Source: Notamacropus eugenii (lineage: Eukaryota; Chordata; Mammalia; Diprotodontia; Macropodidae). From it: a stretch of 64,000 nucleotides of DNA. The notes beneath the pieces were generated by a model. That model searched no databases, was not told the DNA's origin, and saw only the letters and a program-made list of their open reading frames with translations. Of this stretch, positions 12,061 through 23,755 are shown piece by piece; positions within the stretch are counted from its first letter, which is position 1; every line of letters begins with the position of its first letter. The position numbers were made by a program, and so were the translations under genes. The stretch is taken from positions 228,135,136-228,199,135 of the forward strand of contig NC_092875.1 in the NCBI RefSeq assembly GCF_028372415.1, read 5' to 3'.

Positions 12061-12549
12061 ATTTCCTTTCTAATCCTCTCTTTTTACCCTATCCCTATTA
12101 TCTTATCCTCTCCCCTCACCCTTGTAAATCTTAATTTACACACCGTTCTAAAAGTCCCTCTCTCAATCTGTCCTCTATTACTCTTATTTCTTTATAAATC
12201 TAGAAGACATACGCCATTTTTGATGTATATGTTGTTCCATCATTAGTCAAGAACCGATGAAAGTAAGGTTCCAGCACTACCAGCTCTCTATCCTGACCTG
12301 CTTCTTCTGTATCAGTCTTCTTTTTACACACCATTATTATAAGATAATTGCTCCATTTTGCCTTTTCCTACCCAATTTTGCTTTTTATATCACCTCATCA
12401 TGCACAACTCAGGCCCAACCTTTCTTTCAAACTATCCTAGTAATGATGACAATCTTAAGAATACTGATAACATTTTCATACATATGAAGTAAACAGTTTG
12501 ACCTTTATGAGTCACTTATAATCTGTCTTTAATGTTTTCCTTATATTTC

Positions 12550-13330
12550 TTTTATATCAAATTTTCTATTGAGTTCTGATCTTTTTGTCACAAACATTGA
12601 AAGTCTTTCACTTTGTTAAATGTCCATTTTTTAAAATTCAAGATTATACTCAACTTTGCTGCACAACCCCAGATCTTTTGCTCTTTGAAATATAATGTTC
12701 CAAGACCTATGGTCTTTATTGTAGAAACTGCTAGGTCTTGCAAAACTGTGCTTGTATGTCTGCAGCATTTAAATTAATTTTTTTTTCTTATTGCCTGTAA
12801 TGTTTTATCCTTAACTCAGGATTTTTGAAACTTGGCTATGACATTACTACAAGTTTTCCTCCTGGGCTCTCTTTCAGATGGTGAATGGTAGATTTTTTTC
12901 TATTTCCACTTTATCCTCTTGTTCTAGAACTTCAGAGCAATTTTCCTTAATAATTTCTTGTAATACTACGTCAATATTCTTGTTTGATCATAACTTACAG
13001 GTAGTTCAACAATTCTTAATATTGTCTCTCCTTGATCTGTTCTCCATATCACTTGTTTTTCTAATGAGATGTTTCAGATCTCTTCTATTGTTTCTAATTT
13101 TATTATTTCTTAATGTCTTACAATGTCATTTGATTCCTCTTGCCCAATTCTTATTTTCAAGGAGTTAATTTCTTCCCTAAGATTTTGGGCCTCTTTTTTC
13201 TATTTGTTATCCTTTTATAATGCTCTTGCATTGCTTTTTTTCCCTAGTTTTTCCTTGACCTCTCTGATTTTTGAAGCCATTTTTAAGTTCTTCCAAGAAC
13301 TCTTTGGACTTGTGATCATTTGATGTTACT
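12550..13330 (-). pseudogene. L1 ORF1 remnant
   Basis: Reverse-complement text such as 'tttgaaacttggctatgaca' 'ttactacaagttttcctcct' and 'tgttctagaacttcagagca' matches, phrase for phrase, the ORF1 of the HAL1 copies elsewhere in this window (for example 47,100-47,230). L1 ORF1 protein is a trimeric coiled-coil RNA-binding chaperone. No frame stays open for more than about 100 codons. Confidence 0.75.
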
Positions 13331-13800
13331 CTTTGGTGTAAGAGTGGCTTTTTTTTAACCTCACCATCATCCTTTGAATATGAATTGAGGTCTTCTTTTA
13401 TATCATAGCAACTATCTATGGTTAGGTTCTTTCTCCTTTTTTACTCATTTTTATTTTTATTTTGGTTTATATTGTTTTTAGTAGTTTATTATTATAATCA
13501 AGTTTTAATCCTGAGTTGCAGCTAATGGTTCCCCAGGTATCAGGTCTTCCTTACTGTAATTTTCTGAATTCTGTCCAGGGCCCAATCTCAGGCACTAATC
13601 TCCTTCCCTCAACCATAGTTAGGGCATGTAGAAACACTCTCCTGAAAGTGTTTTTGCTCCCTGTGATACTGCACTTACCAGCATATGCTCTCTCTACCTT
13701 GCCTTCAGCTACAATCCATGATCATGTTTGAAAGCACCACTTGGGCCTAGGGGATCAGAAAGTTGAGTGGGGGAAGATTGAAGGAACCTTGCTATCTCTG

Positions 13801-14069
13801 AATGCCAGGTTTCATTCTTTTGGTTAAGATACTTTTATAAACATTCCATCAAAGTCAAAGAATGTAAGTACAAGGTGAAGGTTGAGTACCAAGAAAATTC
13901 TGAGTGTTCTCTAAAAAGAGGTGGTAGGCAATTGCTCAAAAGGCTCACATGGAAGAGAGCCCAACTTTCAGATGACTTTTATTTGGTGGACTTCCTTTGG
14001 CATTTGGTATGGGACAATAGTTGTCTGTCTTCACAAAAACAGAACTAGAATAGAATAAGGAATAAAAGG
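13801..14069. other. Unassigned sequence
   Basis: Short stretch between the L1 remnant and the RTE fragment. No feature seen. Confidence 0.4.
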
Positions 14070-14712
14070 AATGCCACTATCCAAAACCCAGGCAAACATG
14101 CCACCATAAAATTGATGTACAATACTGATAAACTTCTCTGGGTAACCAAATTTTGACATAATTTTCCATAAGCCCTCATGACTCAAGGCCTTGGTCAGAT
14201 CTACAAACGTTCTGTACAGACCTCTGTTTTGCTTGTGGCATTTCTCCTGGAGTTGTTGGGCAGCAAGCACCACATCAACTGTTCCTCGGCCCTTTCTGAA
14301 GCCACACTGGCTCTCAGGTACATGCCCATCTTCCAGCTGAAGGATCAGCCTATTAAGGAAGACTCTAGCAAGAATTTTGCCAGCAATGACCAAGGGAGAG
14401 ATTCCCCTGTGATCGTCGCAGGACAATCTATTCCCTTTAGCCTTACAGAGATGGACAATGGAGGCATCCTTGAATTCCTGGGACATAACCTCCTCTTGCC
14501 ATATAAACTGGAAAATTTCAGTCAGCTATTGTATGAGCAATGGACCCCCTATCTTGTAAATCTCAGCTGGAATAGAATCAGCACCAAGTGCTTTGCCACA
14601 TGAAAGGAGTCTAATGGCCCTCAAAACCTCTTCTTCAGTTAGAATTTTGTCAAGGAGGAATTGACTTCAACCTGAGGTAAATGACCAATGGCCTCAGTAT
14701 TGATTGATGATG
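14070..14712 (-). pseudogene. RTE-clade LINE, reverse-transcriptase fragment
   Basis: The minus strand holds a 151-codon frame (14,031-14,486) with reverse-transcriptase landmarks: 'HRGISPLVIAGKILARVFLN', 'ESQCGFRKGRGTVDVVLAAQ' and 'TFVDLTKA', the last being motif A with its catalytic aspartate. The order and wording are those of RTE-clade elements rather than L1 or L2. Compared with the second RTE copy in this window (54,960-55,030), 9 bp just after motif A are missing, in frame, deleting the residues between 'TKA' and 'SHEGLW'. Motif C is not included: the copy stops near 14,070, in the segment after 'FISIVHQF'. RTE reverse transcriptases copy the element RNA at nicked DNA. This fragment is truncated at both ends and is inactive. 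Confidence 0.85.
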
Positions 14713-14718
14713 GTCAAT

Positions 14719-14822
14719 CTTGTGTGTGTGTGTGTGTGTGTGTGTGCATACATATATATGTGTATATATATATACACACATATATATATATATATATAGT
14801 GTGTTTGTGTGTGTGTGTGTGA
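14719..14822. repeat. TG/TA compound microsatellite
   Basis: (TG)n, then alternating TA and CA, then (TG)n again. Sits at the 5' side of the RTE fragment. Confidence 0.95.
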
Positions 14823-15957
14823 CTGTGCTATTAGGTTCACTTTTGGACAGTTAACCTAAGCTTACTTGTCTTGATTTCCTTCCTAAAAAAATTTACCCAA
14901 TATTTTCCTTTTATTAGCACCAGAAGAACAATATTCTCATATACCCTTTGGTCTCAGGTTCTCTTGTTGATGTAACTTTCTTCTCATGATGTTATTTATA
15001 TTCTCCCAAACTTTCAACACATGAAGGATTCTACTTAGAGCAAAAGTAAGAATGGGTGAAAGTGAAAGTCAGTGATGAAGAAGGAATAGAATAGGAAGTA
15101 GCACAGACTTGGACTATATGCACACTAAAACTTCTTTACCCTCATCTTACACAGTCTCAGTTAGGACTAGCTCTTCAGACCTGCTTTTGCCAAAAGCACT
15201 ATGCACTACAATGTAGGTATGGAAATGATTAACAGGTATCAACCTCATTGAAGGATATACACAGTTATCTACAGGAAGTCAGTTACTAGTACAAAATGGA
15301 TTTCACAATTCTTACTCAATATCTGTACAAAGTTATCTGGCAAACTTTCTGCAGGCAAGAAAGTATTATTGGAGAATAGCCCAGTTGCTGGCTCTGGGAT
15401 GGAGAAAACCCCTTTTTAATTCCTTAGCCAAGACTAAATTGCCTGTGAAATACTACAGGGGTGTGCACAGGGATAAGGAGACTGACAATTATTGGGGGGT
15501 TTTTAATTACTAGTTAGCTTAAGGAACCAAACAACGATGTATTAATATTTCGTGAATGAAAGATTTTCATGATTGAAAGTAAGAGTCAGAAGGAAAAGAA
15601 GTAATTAGCAAATATGGAAACAAATATCACAGTCCGGAGAATTTCCCATTTGCCCTGGTGATAAGAACTCTTTCCCAAGGTCCTAAAGAAAATACACTAT
15701 GGATGATGAAAGCTGGGTCTTTACAAGTAACAATAATGATAATAATAATAACTTCCTATTCTATTAGGATTCTGAAGGATGGCTTATTCCAGTACTGGGG
15801 AGTATATACCTCATAAAACATATGATAGTATGTCTACATAAGTCATCATAATGGTCCATATATAGTATGAACCTCTAAAATAAAATTCTTCTGAAAGGAA
15901 AAAAATACACAGGTATGCACTCAAAAAATTACTGATTATTTAAAACAGGTTTTAAGA
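14823..15957. other. Unassigned sequence
   Basis: No gene. A short (ATA)n-type run ('aataatgataataataataa') at about 15,730. Nothing else recognised. Confidence 0.4.
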
Positions 15958-16214
15958 AGTGGAGAAGCATACTGTACAGTATTGGACTTGTAGTCAGGAA
16001 GAAAAATTCAAATCCTTCCTCCAACACTTACTAGTTCTTTGATCACATGTAAGTCAATCTTTCTTGGCCTTAGTTCCCTTATCTATAAAAATAAAGATAA
16101 TAATAACATTGATAGTTCCTACGTCACAGTTTCTTGTGAGGCTCAACTGGGATGATGTACATAAAATACTTCAATAATCTAAAGGTACTATATAAATATT
16201 AGTCATTGTTATTT
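15958..16214 (+). repeat. SINE, CORE/MIR-like
   Basis: Head 'ttggacttgtagtcaggaag', core 'catgtaagtcaatctttctt' 'ggccttagttcccttatcta' and tail 'aaggtactatataaatatta' in the expected order on the plus strand. Directly followed by a second SINE in the same orientation. Confidence 0.8.
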
Positions 16215-16221
16215 AAATAAA

Positions 16222-16415
16222 AGAGTCAAAAGCCTGAGGACCTGTGTTTAAGTCTGACACTTACTAACTACAACTATGGGCAAATTACTTAACTTTTCTT
16301 TTCCTGAGTTTCCTCATCTATAAAACAGGGAGTGTGACATTTCTACTATTTGTCTCATAATGTCGTTTTAAGGAAAGAGCATTGTATACCTTAACACATT
16401 ATAGAGATTATAAGA
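16222..16415 (+). repeat. SINE, CORE/MIR-like
   Basis: 'gcctgaggacctgtgtttaa' 'gtctgacacttactaactac' is a degenerate tRNA-like head, followed by 'gggcaaattacttaactttt' and 'gagtttcctcatctataaaa'. Tandem neighbour of the previous SINE. Confidence 0.8.
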
Positions 16416-17107
16416 GAACCCAGTCCCACAAACTTGAGCAAGGTACAACAGGTGATGATACTACTCTATTGTGCACTGTTTGGTTGGAAGTGTTTGCCAC
16501 ATATCTAGGGAGAAGCTAGTGATGGTCTCCTAAGAGGGAAGGCAACAAGGAGGAAGAGAGAGAAGCTGGCAGAGAAAGGGTGGTGTTGGGGGTGGGGGGA
16601 GTAGATGTCATGAGCCAGAGCCTGGCTAAGGTTCCATCATCCTCACGCTTTCTTTGTTTCCTCTGGTGTTAGACTTCAGTCATATAGTTTCTGTTTTAGT
16701 TATCAAGAGTTTTCCTTCAATCATTACAGAGCTAGGTTTCAACTTTGTTTGGTTTCTACTGCTAATAATTGGAGCTTTCTCTGTTTGTGCTACACTTCTA
16801 GACATTGATATGGCAGCACTCTGTGGACATTGGGTCCTCTTCCATGAAGGACTTTGAAATTCCATTGTCAAAAGACAACACTGTCCTTGGTTGGCAGATA
16901 GCTTACTTCATTCCCTGTGTAAGACATCACACTCTATTCCTTTATTTGCAAACCTGAGGAAAGAAGGGGGACTTACACTGTCTTAGCATTGAAGGCGTTG
17001 AGGTAATTGCAGAATGATGCCAATGTCAGTGCTTACTGCTTCATTTTGATTCCTTGTTATTTATCTTGCATTGTTTTTCAAGTAATTTTTTTCACATTAT
17101 TATGATT
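16416..17107. other. Unassigned sequence
   Basis: Moderate GC with a G-rich patch near 16,580 ('gtggtgttgggggtgggggg'). Overlapping open frames of about 65 codons on both strands at 16,654-16,871 have no domain. No repeat recognised. Confidence 0.4.
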
Positions 17108-17356
17108 TTGTTCAGTTGTTTCAGTTCTGTCCAACTCTTTGTGATCCCATTTGGGGTTTTCTTTTGCAAAGATACTAGAGTGGTATGTCATTTACTTCTG
17201 CAGCTCATTTTACAGATGAGAAACTGAGGCATACAAAGTTAAGTGACTGGCCCAGGGTCACAGTTAGTGAATGTCTGAGGGCAGATTTGGCCTCAGGAAG
17301 ATGAGACTTCCTGACTTCAGGCTCAGATCTTCATCCACTGCAGTGTCTAGCTGCTT
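17108..17356 (-). repeat. SINE with BovB-like 3' tail
   Basis: Left end 'ttcagttctgtccaactctt' 'tgtgatcccatttggggttt' is the reversed 3' tail, closely resembling the BovB-type RTE tail. It runs through 'ttttacagatgagaaactga' (core) to the reversed tRNA-like head 'tgcagtgtctagctgc'. Essentially full length. Confidence 0.85.
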
Positions 17357-17413
17357 TAGACAAGATTTAAACCTAAGTACCCTAAGTCTGGGTCTAGTAT
17401 GCTTCTCTCTACA
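17357..17413 (-). repeat. SINE fragment between two SINEs
   Basis: 'acaagatttaaacctaagta' ... 'gtctgggtctagtatgcttc' resembles the reversed anticodon/B-box part of a SINE head. Only about 57 bp remain, caught between two fuller copies. Confidence 0.5.
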
Positions 17414-17654
17414 CTGTTGTTCAATCATTTCAACTGTGTCTATCTCTTCATGACCCAGTTTTTGGTTTTCTTGGAATTTACTGGAGAAGTTTGGCATTTC
17501 CTTCACCAGATCATTTTATAAATGAAGAGTTGAGGTAAATAGTGTTAAGTGACTTGCATAGAGTCACACAACTGTCTGAGGCCAGATTAGAATTTAAGAT
17601 TAGTCTTCCTGACTTCAAGGCCAGCACTCTATCCATTGTGCCACCTAGTTGTCC
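17414..17654 (-). repeat. SINE with BovB-like 3' tail, second copy
   Basis: Same structure as the copy at 17,108: 'ttgttcaatcatttcaactg' tail, 'tggcatttccttcaccagat', core 'gacttgcatagagtcacaca', then 'cactctatccattgtgccac' 'ctagttgtcc' head. The two copies lie in the same orientation 60 bp apart. Confidence 0.85.
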
Positions 17655-18554
17655 TTCATGATTTATGATGCCTCTTGATTAATCTTCTCAGTCTGGGGAA
17701 TAGGATTCAGATAGGAAAAACAGGAGTTTACAAATAGTGGTTGAATAAGATGATGAAACCAAATAAGTTTTAAAAGATGGAAGAAAGGTAACTTTGCAAT
17801 ATCATGTAAATGTGAAGCATTATTGATATCATCATCATTTTAAGCAAGTGAGACATTCATCTTTATTCTAACAACTTGGGGTTTTGACTGTACAAATGCA
17901 TGAAAAGTTCCCAAAGCAGTAATAAGTCACTTCCTGTATGTTAAAATAAATCAATTTCATTTTAAGGTGATTTTATACAGAACTTTCCATATCCTGCATT
18001 TTTCAATCCTTTTCTTCAATAAAGTGTACGTTATTTATAAGCGTGAGGCTTCTATGTAGTTTGCAAGACTTTGGCATCTCATTCCTTATTCTTCATGCAT
18101 ATTTTCTAACATATTTCTTGACATCCTCTCATTCTCAATTTTTCATTGAATTCATTGAGTATCAAGTTGTACGTTGATTTCATTTTGAAGATCTTTTTGA
18201 GTTTTTCATAGAATTTCCCTGACCCTTGATCCTTCTCAACTACTTTTGGTACATAAGTTGCAATCATTTTCATGGTGGTTATTTTGAGAACACTGATGAG
18301 TATTGCAATTGAATTCAGTGAAATGTTCTATGAAACGATGACTTATGTTGCCTTTGGGTGAATAATAAAATCAGTTTCTTGTTTACCTCTCCAAGGAAAA
18401 CCTGGGAGTTGTCCTTCCAGTTAGCTACAGCTTCCTTAAATCTTCTAGTTTCATTTATCTTGAGAGTGATATCCATATGATTCAGTCACATCAGTTTTTT
18501 TGAAAGCAATATGGCAAAATGTCAGAGTTAAAGATTTCGTCATGTATTTTGAAC
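17655..18554. other. Unassigned, partly repeat-like
   Basis: About 18,025-18,500 has a texture of antisense retrotransposon text ('gatgacttatgttgcctttg', 'cttgtttacctctccaagga', 'tctagtttcatttatcttga') but I cannot name it. Poly-T and AT-rich elsewhere. No gene. Confidence 0.35.
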
Positions 18555-18920
18555 CTGTGATTTTACTGCTTGAGATACTTAATACTTGAGAAACTTACAG
18601 TAATATAATGCTTATGTTAATACTTGAGAACCTTATGCTTAAAATATAATCTTAAAAGGCAAAAAAATATATTTTTCTAAACATATTGCAAACACCAGGA
18701 AAAATCAGCAATTGGAGAATGAATACATTACGGCATGTGAAGATAATGGAATGATAGGATGCAATAAGAATTGACAAATATGAAGAATACAAAGAACAAG
18801 GCAATATAAATGCTATGTTATTCAGAAAGTATGATCTGAACAAGAAGATTCAAACCTATGACTGTACAACAATGACAAAAACAGAAATTTAAAAAGGAAA
18901 ACTACCGAGAAGAAAAAGAG
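18555..18920 (+). repeat. Old L1 3' region, plus strand
   Basis: 'acggcatgtgaagataatgg' 'aatgataggatgcaataaga' 'attgacaaatatgaagaata' parallels the late ORF2/3' region of L1 as seen in the copy at 53,450-53,560. Strongly diverged, so the family call is tentative. Confidence 0.5.
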
Positions 18921-19491
18921 AATAGGAGACACAAATTTAAAAAACAGTATTCTGTTGTGAGTATATGTTGTATTGCATGTGTATATTTATATTCATGCAT
19001 ATATGCATATATTTCATTCTTCTAGAAAACTCCTAATGAAGAAATTCTATGAATGCTGGTTATCATCATTTCTCCAATAAGTGACTTTTCCAGAATCATA
19101 CAGCCTATACATGCTCAAGGTAGAACTCGAACTCAGGTTTTCCTAATTTGGATGACAAATCTCTATCCACTTTTCCATACTGACTGACTATTTTAAATTA
19201 ATATGAATTTTATTACTGAATAAAAACAAATTTGAATTTATTGTTTTGCATGCAATAATTTTAAATTTGGTTTGTTTTTGTTTAATTTAGAATTTTTAAA
19301 AGGGTGAACTTCCTTGAGACTACTGTGGATGTATAAGCTGATCAATGATGAATGTGTGTGTGTGTGTGCACATGTAGTTGAAACAAAGGCAGGTATATGA
19401 GGATACATAAAAAAAAAAAAAACAGCACAGTTCTATAATACTGTCAGGACCACCAGTCCTTAGAATGAGCTGAAGTTGATGCTACATGCCA
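18921..19491. other. Unassigned, with a SINE scrap and short microsatellite
   Basis: At 19,060-19,190 a minus SINE fragment ('aagtgacttttccagaatca', 'tcgaactcaggttttcctaa'). At 19,353-19,369 a short (TG)n. A poly-A run at 19,409-19,422. Otherwise nothing recognised. Confidence 0.5.
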
Positions 19492-19757
19492 AGGACAGCA
19501 ATAAAAACTGATATTTACATAACTCTTTCATGTTTGTGAAGTGTTTACATATATTACCTTGTCTTATTTAATCCTTACAACAATCTCGTGAGGGAGATTC
19601 TGTTATTATGCTCATTTTCTAGATGAGGAAACTGAGGATCAGAAAGGATAAAGATTTGGCCAGATATATAGCCAGTATCTGAGTCATAATTTAAACTCAG
19701 GTCTTCCTGATTCCAAGTTAAGCATTTTTTTTATCCTCTGTGCTATGCCACTTCTCT
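19492..19757 (-). repeat. SINE, CORE/MIR-like
   Basis: Left end 'tgatatttacataactcttt' and 'acaacaatctcgtgagggag', core 'tctagatgaggaaactgagg', head 'aactcaggtcttcctgattc' 'caagttaagcatttttttta' reversed. Nearly full length. Confidence 0.8.
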
Positions 19758-19834
19758 TTCCTGTATTGGAAGCAAGAGAAAAATCAAAGTTCAAGGTAGA
19801 CAAGTTGATGAACATGACAACGAAAAGGAAGAAA

Positions 19835-20095
19835 ATAAAAATAGCTTCTCTTTATACTTATAGTGCTTTAGGGTTTGCAAATCACTTTACAGATATTTCA
19901 TTTTACCTTCACAACAATCTAGGGAAATAGGTTTTATTATTATTGTAATTTTATAGTTAAGGAAACTGAGGTAGGTAGAGATTAATGGACTTACCCAGAG
20001 TCGCACAGCTATTAAGTGTCTGAGACTGGATTTGAACTCAGATCTTCTGGATTCCAGACTCAGTTATGTTCATCCTTTTCATGACCTAGTTGCCT
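19835..20095 (-). repeat. SINE, CORE/MIR-like
   Basis: 'cttatagtgctttagggttt' 'gcaaatcactttacagatat', 'aaggaaactgaggtaggtag', 'cagagtcgcacagctattaa', and head 'ccttttcatgacctagttgc'. Same orientation as the SINE 80 bp to its left. Confidence 0.8.
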
Positions 20096-20254
20096 CATGT
20101 AGTATTTCTTGTTTTTGTCTATCAAGGACAAAGATCTTTGGTTTGGGCAGTATAGAGAAAATAAGTTCACTACATTTGATTGGAGTTGAATACATGTTAA
20201 GAAAAATCCTTGTGTAATGAGTTCAAATTCCCTACTACAGGTAAATTGTTGGAT

Positions 20255-20515
20255 TTTTTTTTAGTCAGAAGACTGACTAAACCCAGGTGGGTTTGAGTAC
20301 TCTTTCTGTCACTTCTTACCTGTACAACCATAAACAAGTGACTTTATCTTCCAGAGTTTTATGTTTCTGATCTGAAAAGTGAAGGGATTACACAGATGAC
20401 CTTCAAAGTCTTTTCCAGATCTAAATCAATATTCCTGTGAACTCTTTGTGTTTCAACATCATCATTTGTAAAATGAGAAAGTTGGGCTGTTAGACACTCT
20501 GCGAACTTTCAGCAA
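20255..20515 (+). repeat. SINE pieces, plus strand
   Basis: 'taaacaagtgactttatctt' ... 'cttttccagatctaaatcaa' 'tattcctgtg' is a SINE body and end, followed at 20,450-20,510 by a second 'catttgtaaaatgagaaagt' scrap. Head is degraded. Confidence 0.65.
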
Positions 20516-21046
20516 TTAATTTACAATCCTATTGTCACTATATTAAAAGACAAGAAATGACTGGTTACTGATGGGTTAGAATTTCCAGATTGGATATATA
20601 GCCAGACTAATTAGAGCAAACTAAAATAGAATAAAATATAATGATGAGAAGAATACTCTGAGCAAAATTACAATAGTTCCAATCTCATTTATTTAAACAA
20701 AGTGTTGACTAAAAAAATGGGAATAAGCTCCCTTCTGACATTAAAGGCTGAGTCATATTAGGGACTTCACTTCTCTCTGGCTAATTTGCTTAGTATTTCA
20801 CTCCTTCACCTTCACAGAGCTGATACTTGAGAATGTCGTTGTATAGAACTATAATGGTTCCAAAAGTAAGCTTTATCTTCATGGAAAACAAAGCAGAAAA
20901 GACTTCCATTACAACTAATGGAATATTGGCTAACTCTTTCTCTTTTTTTTAACTCTTTTCCAGTGGTTCCTCCAAGCTCTAGGTTACCTTCCTCCCAAGA
21001 TGTTTATAGTCCCCACAACTCAAAGTTTTCCCCTCAAATGAGATTT
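20516..21046. other. Unassigned sequence
   Basis: No gene and no recognised repeat. Confidence 0.4.
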
Positions 21047-21064
21047 TGTGTGTCTCTGTGTGTG

Positions 21065-21095
<31 letters not shown>

Positions 21096-21121
21096 ATACA
21101 TATGTATATGTGTGTGTGTGC
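21047..21121. repeat. TG/TA microsatellite
   Basis: (TG)n interrupted by 'tatatatatg' and 'tatacatatgtatatg'. Confidence 0.95.
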
Positions 21122-21644
21122 TTTGCAACCTTTAAAGTTACATACATATGAGCTATCATTATCATCATTTTTATTACACTTGTTACTAATTACTCTTTCT
21201 CTTCCTCCTCTTCTTCCTCCCACCACTACCCTGGGTGGGATTTCAGTGAGGGGAAAGGTCAGTGTTGATTCCATTCTGTTATTCACCCCTATCATGCTGT
21301 CTCTTGGTAAGTGACCATTGCTTGACTTTTCTGCAGATATCCTCCAGGTTATGCACATTCTTCCTATAAGGATGCATTATTTCTTGACAAGCAGAATAAT
21401 AGAAAAGTTGTAGTGGAATCTCAAGGCCTACAAGGCCATAAGTTCATTCGTCCATTTACTACTTCCACAGACCCACCCTATAGATAACTTCTTCAGGTGA
21501 AAAGGGACATGCCTTCTGGTTGATCAAGTTTCCTTTTCCCATTGCTATTTGAGTTAAAGTCAATTAGTCCTGTGTGATGCTTTTTTTCCTTAGCTCATGA
21601 GTAGGGTGTCTTTTTATCTTCAGCATATTTTACTAAGCCTTAGG

Positions 21645-21645
<1 letters not shown>
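21122..21645. other. Unassigned sequence
   Basis: Contains a pyrimidine-rich patch at 21,195-21,230 ('ctctttctcttcctcctctt'). No gene. Confidence 0.4.

Positions 21646-21714
<69 letters not shown>
21646..21714. repeat. (CT)n microsatellite, about 34 units
   Basis: Uninterrupted CT dinucleotides. The apparent Leu-Ser open frame across it is only the repeat. Confidence 0.97.
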
Positions 21715-21715
<1 letters not shown>

Positions 21716-22179
21716 ATTCTCCACCTCTGGAGGAAGAAATTGCTTATCCTTCCAAGAATGTTATAATAAAACTGCAAAAGCTATTAAGTGAGAGATTGTC
21801 TATGAAAGGCAGAAAAAAAGAAAATAGTAGTAGTAAATGGTCATTCTCTGCTAAAGGGGATCGAGTTCATTCTTGAACTACTCACAATAATGGAGAGGTC
21901 TGTGATCTTCTTGCGGTATGTACACAAAACATAAGAAAGAATTTCCTAAGATTTATAAAACATCTGACAACTGCCCACATTTCGTGAATCATGTAGACAT
22001 AAATGGCCTACATAGAGAACCTAAAAGGTAAATCTAATCATTATGAAGTCTTGAACAAAAACTGAAGACTGTAGAGTCTAATGTTTTGTTTCCTTGTTGA
22101 TGCCCATTGAACACAAAGGATCTAGAAGAGAAAAATAAATTTAGGAAGTGAAGAGCCAGCTAAGAAAGTAGTGTCTAAA
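21715..22179. other. Unassigned sequence
   Basis: No recognised content; may include the degraded 5' edge of the LINE that follows. Confidence 0.35.
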
Positions 22180-23755
22180 AAGAATATTGGGATTTCTGGA
22201 TCACTGCTTACAATATAGGATTTATAAATTCCTGGTTGGAGATGGAGTAGATCTAACAAAGTTTAATAGCATTATATTTGCCAGGTATCTTGTAAATATA
22301 ATCAAAAGGGATTTAAACTAAAAAGAATGAAGGTAAGAGAAAACAACTTGTATTAATTCCCAAAATTAGGTACCGTATGCAGTAGACTCAAAAAAGAAAG
22401 ATGAATAGTAGAGCAGATAAGCCAAAATTCAAAGAACATAAAACCTAAGATAAGAGTCAAGATTAAAACTTGGAGCCTCAAGTGTTTATACATACATATA
22501 CAGAATTTAGGCAACAAATAAGGGGTATTAGAGGTCCTGATGAGATGAAACCCATGAATGGATGATGGCTTTTCATGGGTATACCTTTTTCAAAATAAGT
22601 AAATGAGGGCAGGGGTAACATTATATATTAAGACATAATCAGGTAAGAGAATCCAGAAACTTTCTGGGGGAGAATACATGATGGGGAGAATTTGAGTTAA
22701 GTTGAGAGAGGAAGAGAAGTTATTTAGTCATTGGATTATCCTACAAATCACTTAGATGGAAAGAAGTGGATAGAGAGTTAGAGAACCAGATCATAAGCAG
22801 GTACATCATCACAATGGTGATGAGGGACTCCAGTTATCCAGATATATGCTGGAATTCTCTGCCAAAAGCAGAGTGACTTCTTGACTCATCTTAGTAAAAA
22901 TGTAATCCTTTAAAAGTGGAGGAAACAACAAGAGGAATTCTATTTTGCATTTATTCTTAATACTAGAGAGGATCTGGGAAGGAAATGATAGGAACCTTGA
23001 GTGAAGTGGCCATTCCATCCAAGTTTATAATACAGAAGAAAGAGAAAACTGGGCATAAATTGATGTGCACCCTAAATTGTGTGAAAACAGCTTTCAATGG
23101 AGGAAAAATAGGTAGAATTTCATGGAGTTCAATGCTTGAGGTGGGGGTGGAGTGGGGCAGCCCAGGAGGAATATGAGATGCTCAAGATTGAATTTCTGAA
23201 ATCACAAAGGGAAACAATTCCAATGAAGCGGGGAAATGGAAATTTTCTAGAGATACCAACATGGATGCAATGTGAACTCACCAACCAACTTAAAGTTTAA
23301 AAAGAAAAATACACAGCATAATAGAAAATGAATATAAGTGTGGTATGGCCCTATAAAATTGGATCAGGAATACTAAAGCTTAGACTGAGCTGGAATTGGC
23401 AAGGGGAGTTAAAGGCAACAAAAAGAGACTTTTCATTATATTGGGAGAAAAAGGAGGATCAAAGAGTGAATAGGAACTTTAGGTAAATGGGATATCAATT
23501 GATGACAGAAAGAATGCAAAATTGTTCAAGTCTTACTTTGTTTCTGTCCTTTATACAGAATAAATATATGCTGGCAATAAGTGAAGAAAAATGACTAATA
23601 GGGCTTTGATACTCAAGATAAGTAAGAAGACAGTAAGAAAGGGGAATATTTAGTTGCCCTTACTTAAGTCAAATCACCTGATCTCAATGAACTACATTAT
23701 CTGATCTTGAAGGATTGCCATTTATGATCAGAGAGCCATTATCACTAGATATTTG
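22180..23755 (+). repeat. L3/CR1-like LINE, endonuclease and pre-RT region
   Basis: The plus strand around 22,815-23,010 encodes, across stops and frameshifts, an endonuclease segment readable as 'SSYPDICWNSLPKAE' and 'KVEETTRG', the wording found in CR1/L3-type endonuclease domains after the G-D-F-N motif. Upstream, 'atatttgccaggtatcttgt' 'aaatataatcaaaagggatt' 'taaac' fits the preceding region; downstream 'gttcaagtcttactttgttt' 'ctgtcc' and 'gttgcccttacttaagtcaa' 'atcacctgatctcaatgaac' fit the stretch before the reverse transcriptase. The RT domain itself is missing. Ancient and non-functional; family identity from memory of the motif. Confidence 0.7.

Larger units (their letters stand above)
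10880..13800 (-). repeat. LINE L1, minus strand: 5'UTR, ORF1, ORF2 endonuclease region
   Basis: Reading downward from 13,800 on the minus strand gives a 5'UTR-like block (13,800-13,330), a decayed ORF1 (13,330-12,550), a spacer, an ORF2 endonuclease domain (12,060-11,550) and the linker before the reverse transcriptase (11,330-10,880; 'ctgtatcccataggttttga'). The order is that of L1. A TA-rich run at 11,340-11,420 interrupts it. No part is intact, and the reverse-transcriptase half is absent. Confidence 0.75.

Noticed and set aside
14178..14603. 141-codon plus-strand frame
   Set aside because: It is the antisense of the RTE reverse-transcriptase fragment.
21646..21714. Serine/leucine-repeat protein
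   Set aside because: The frame is simply the translation of the (CT)n microsatellite.
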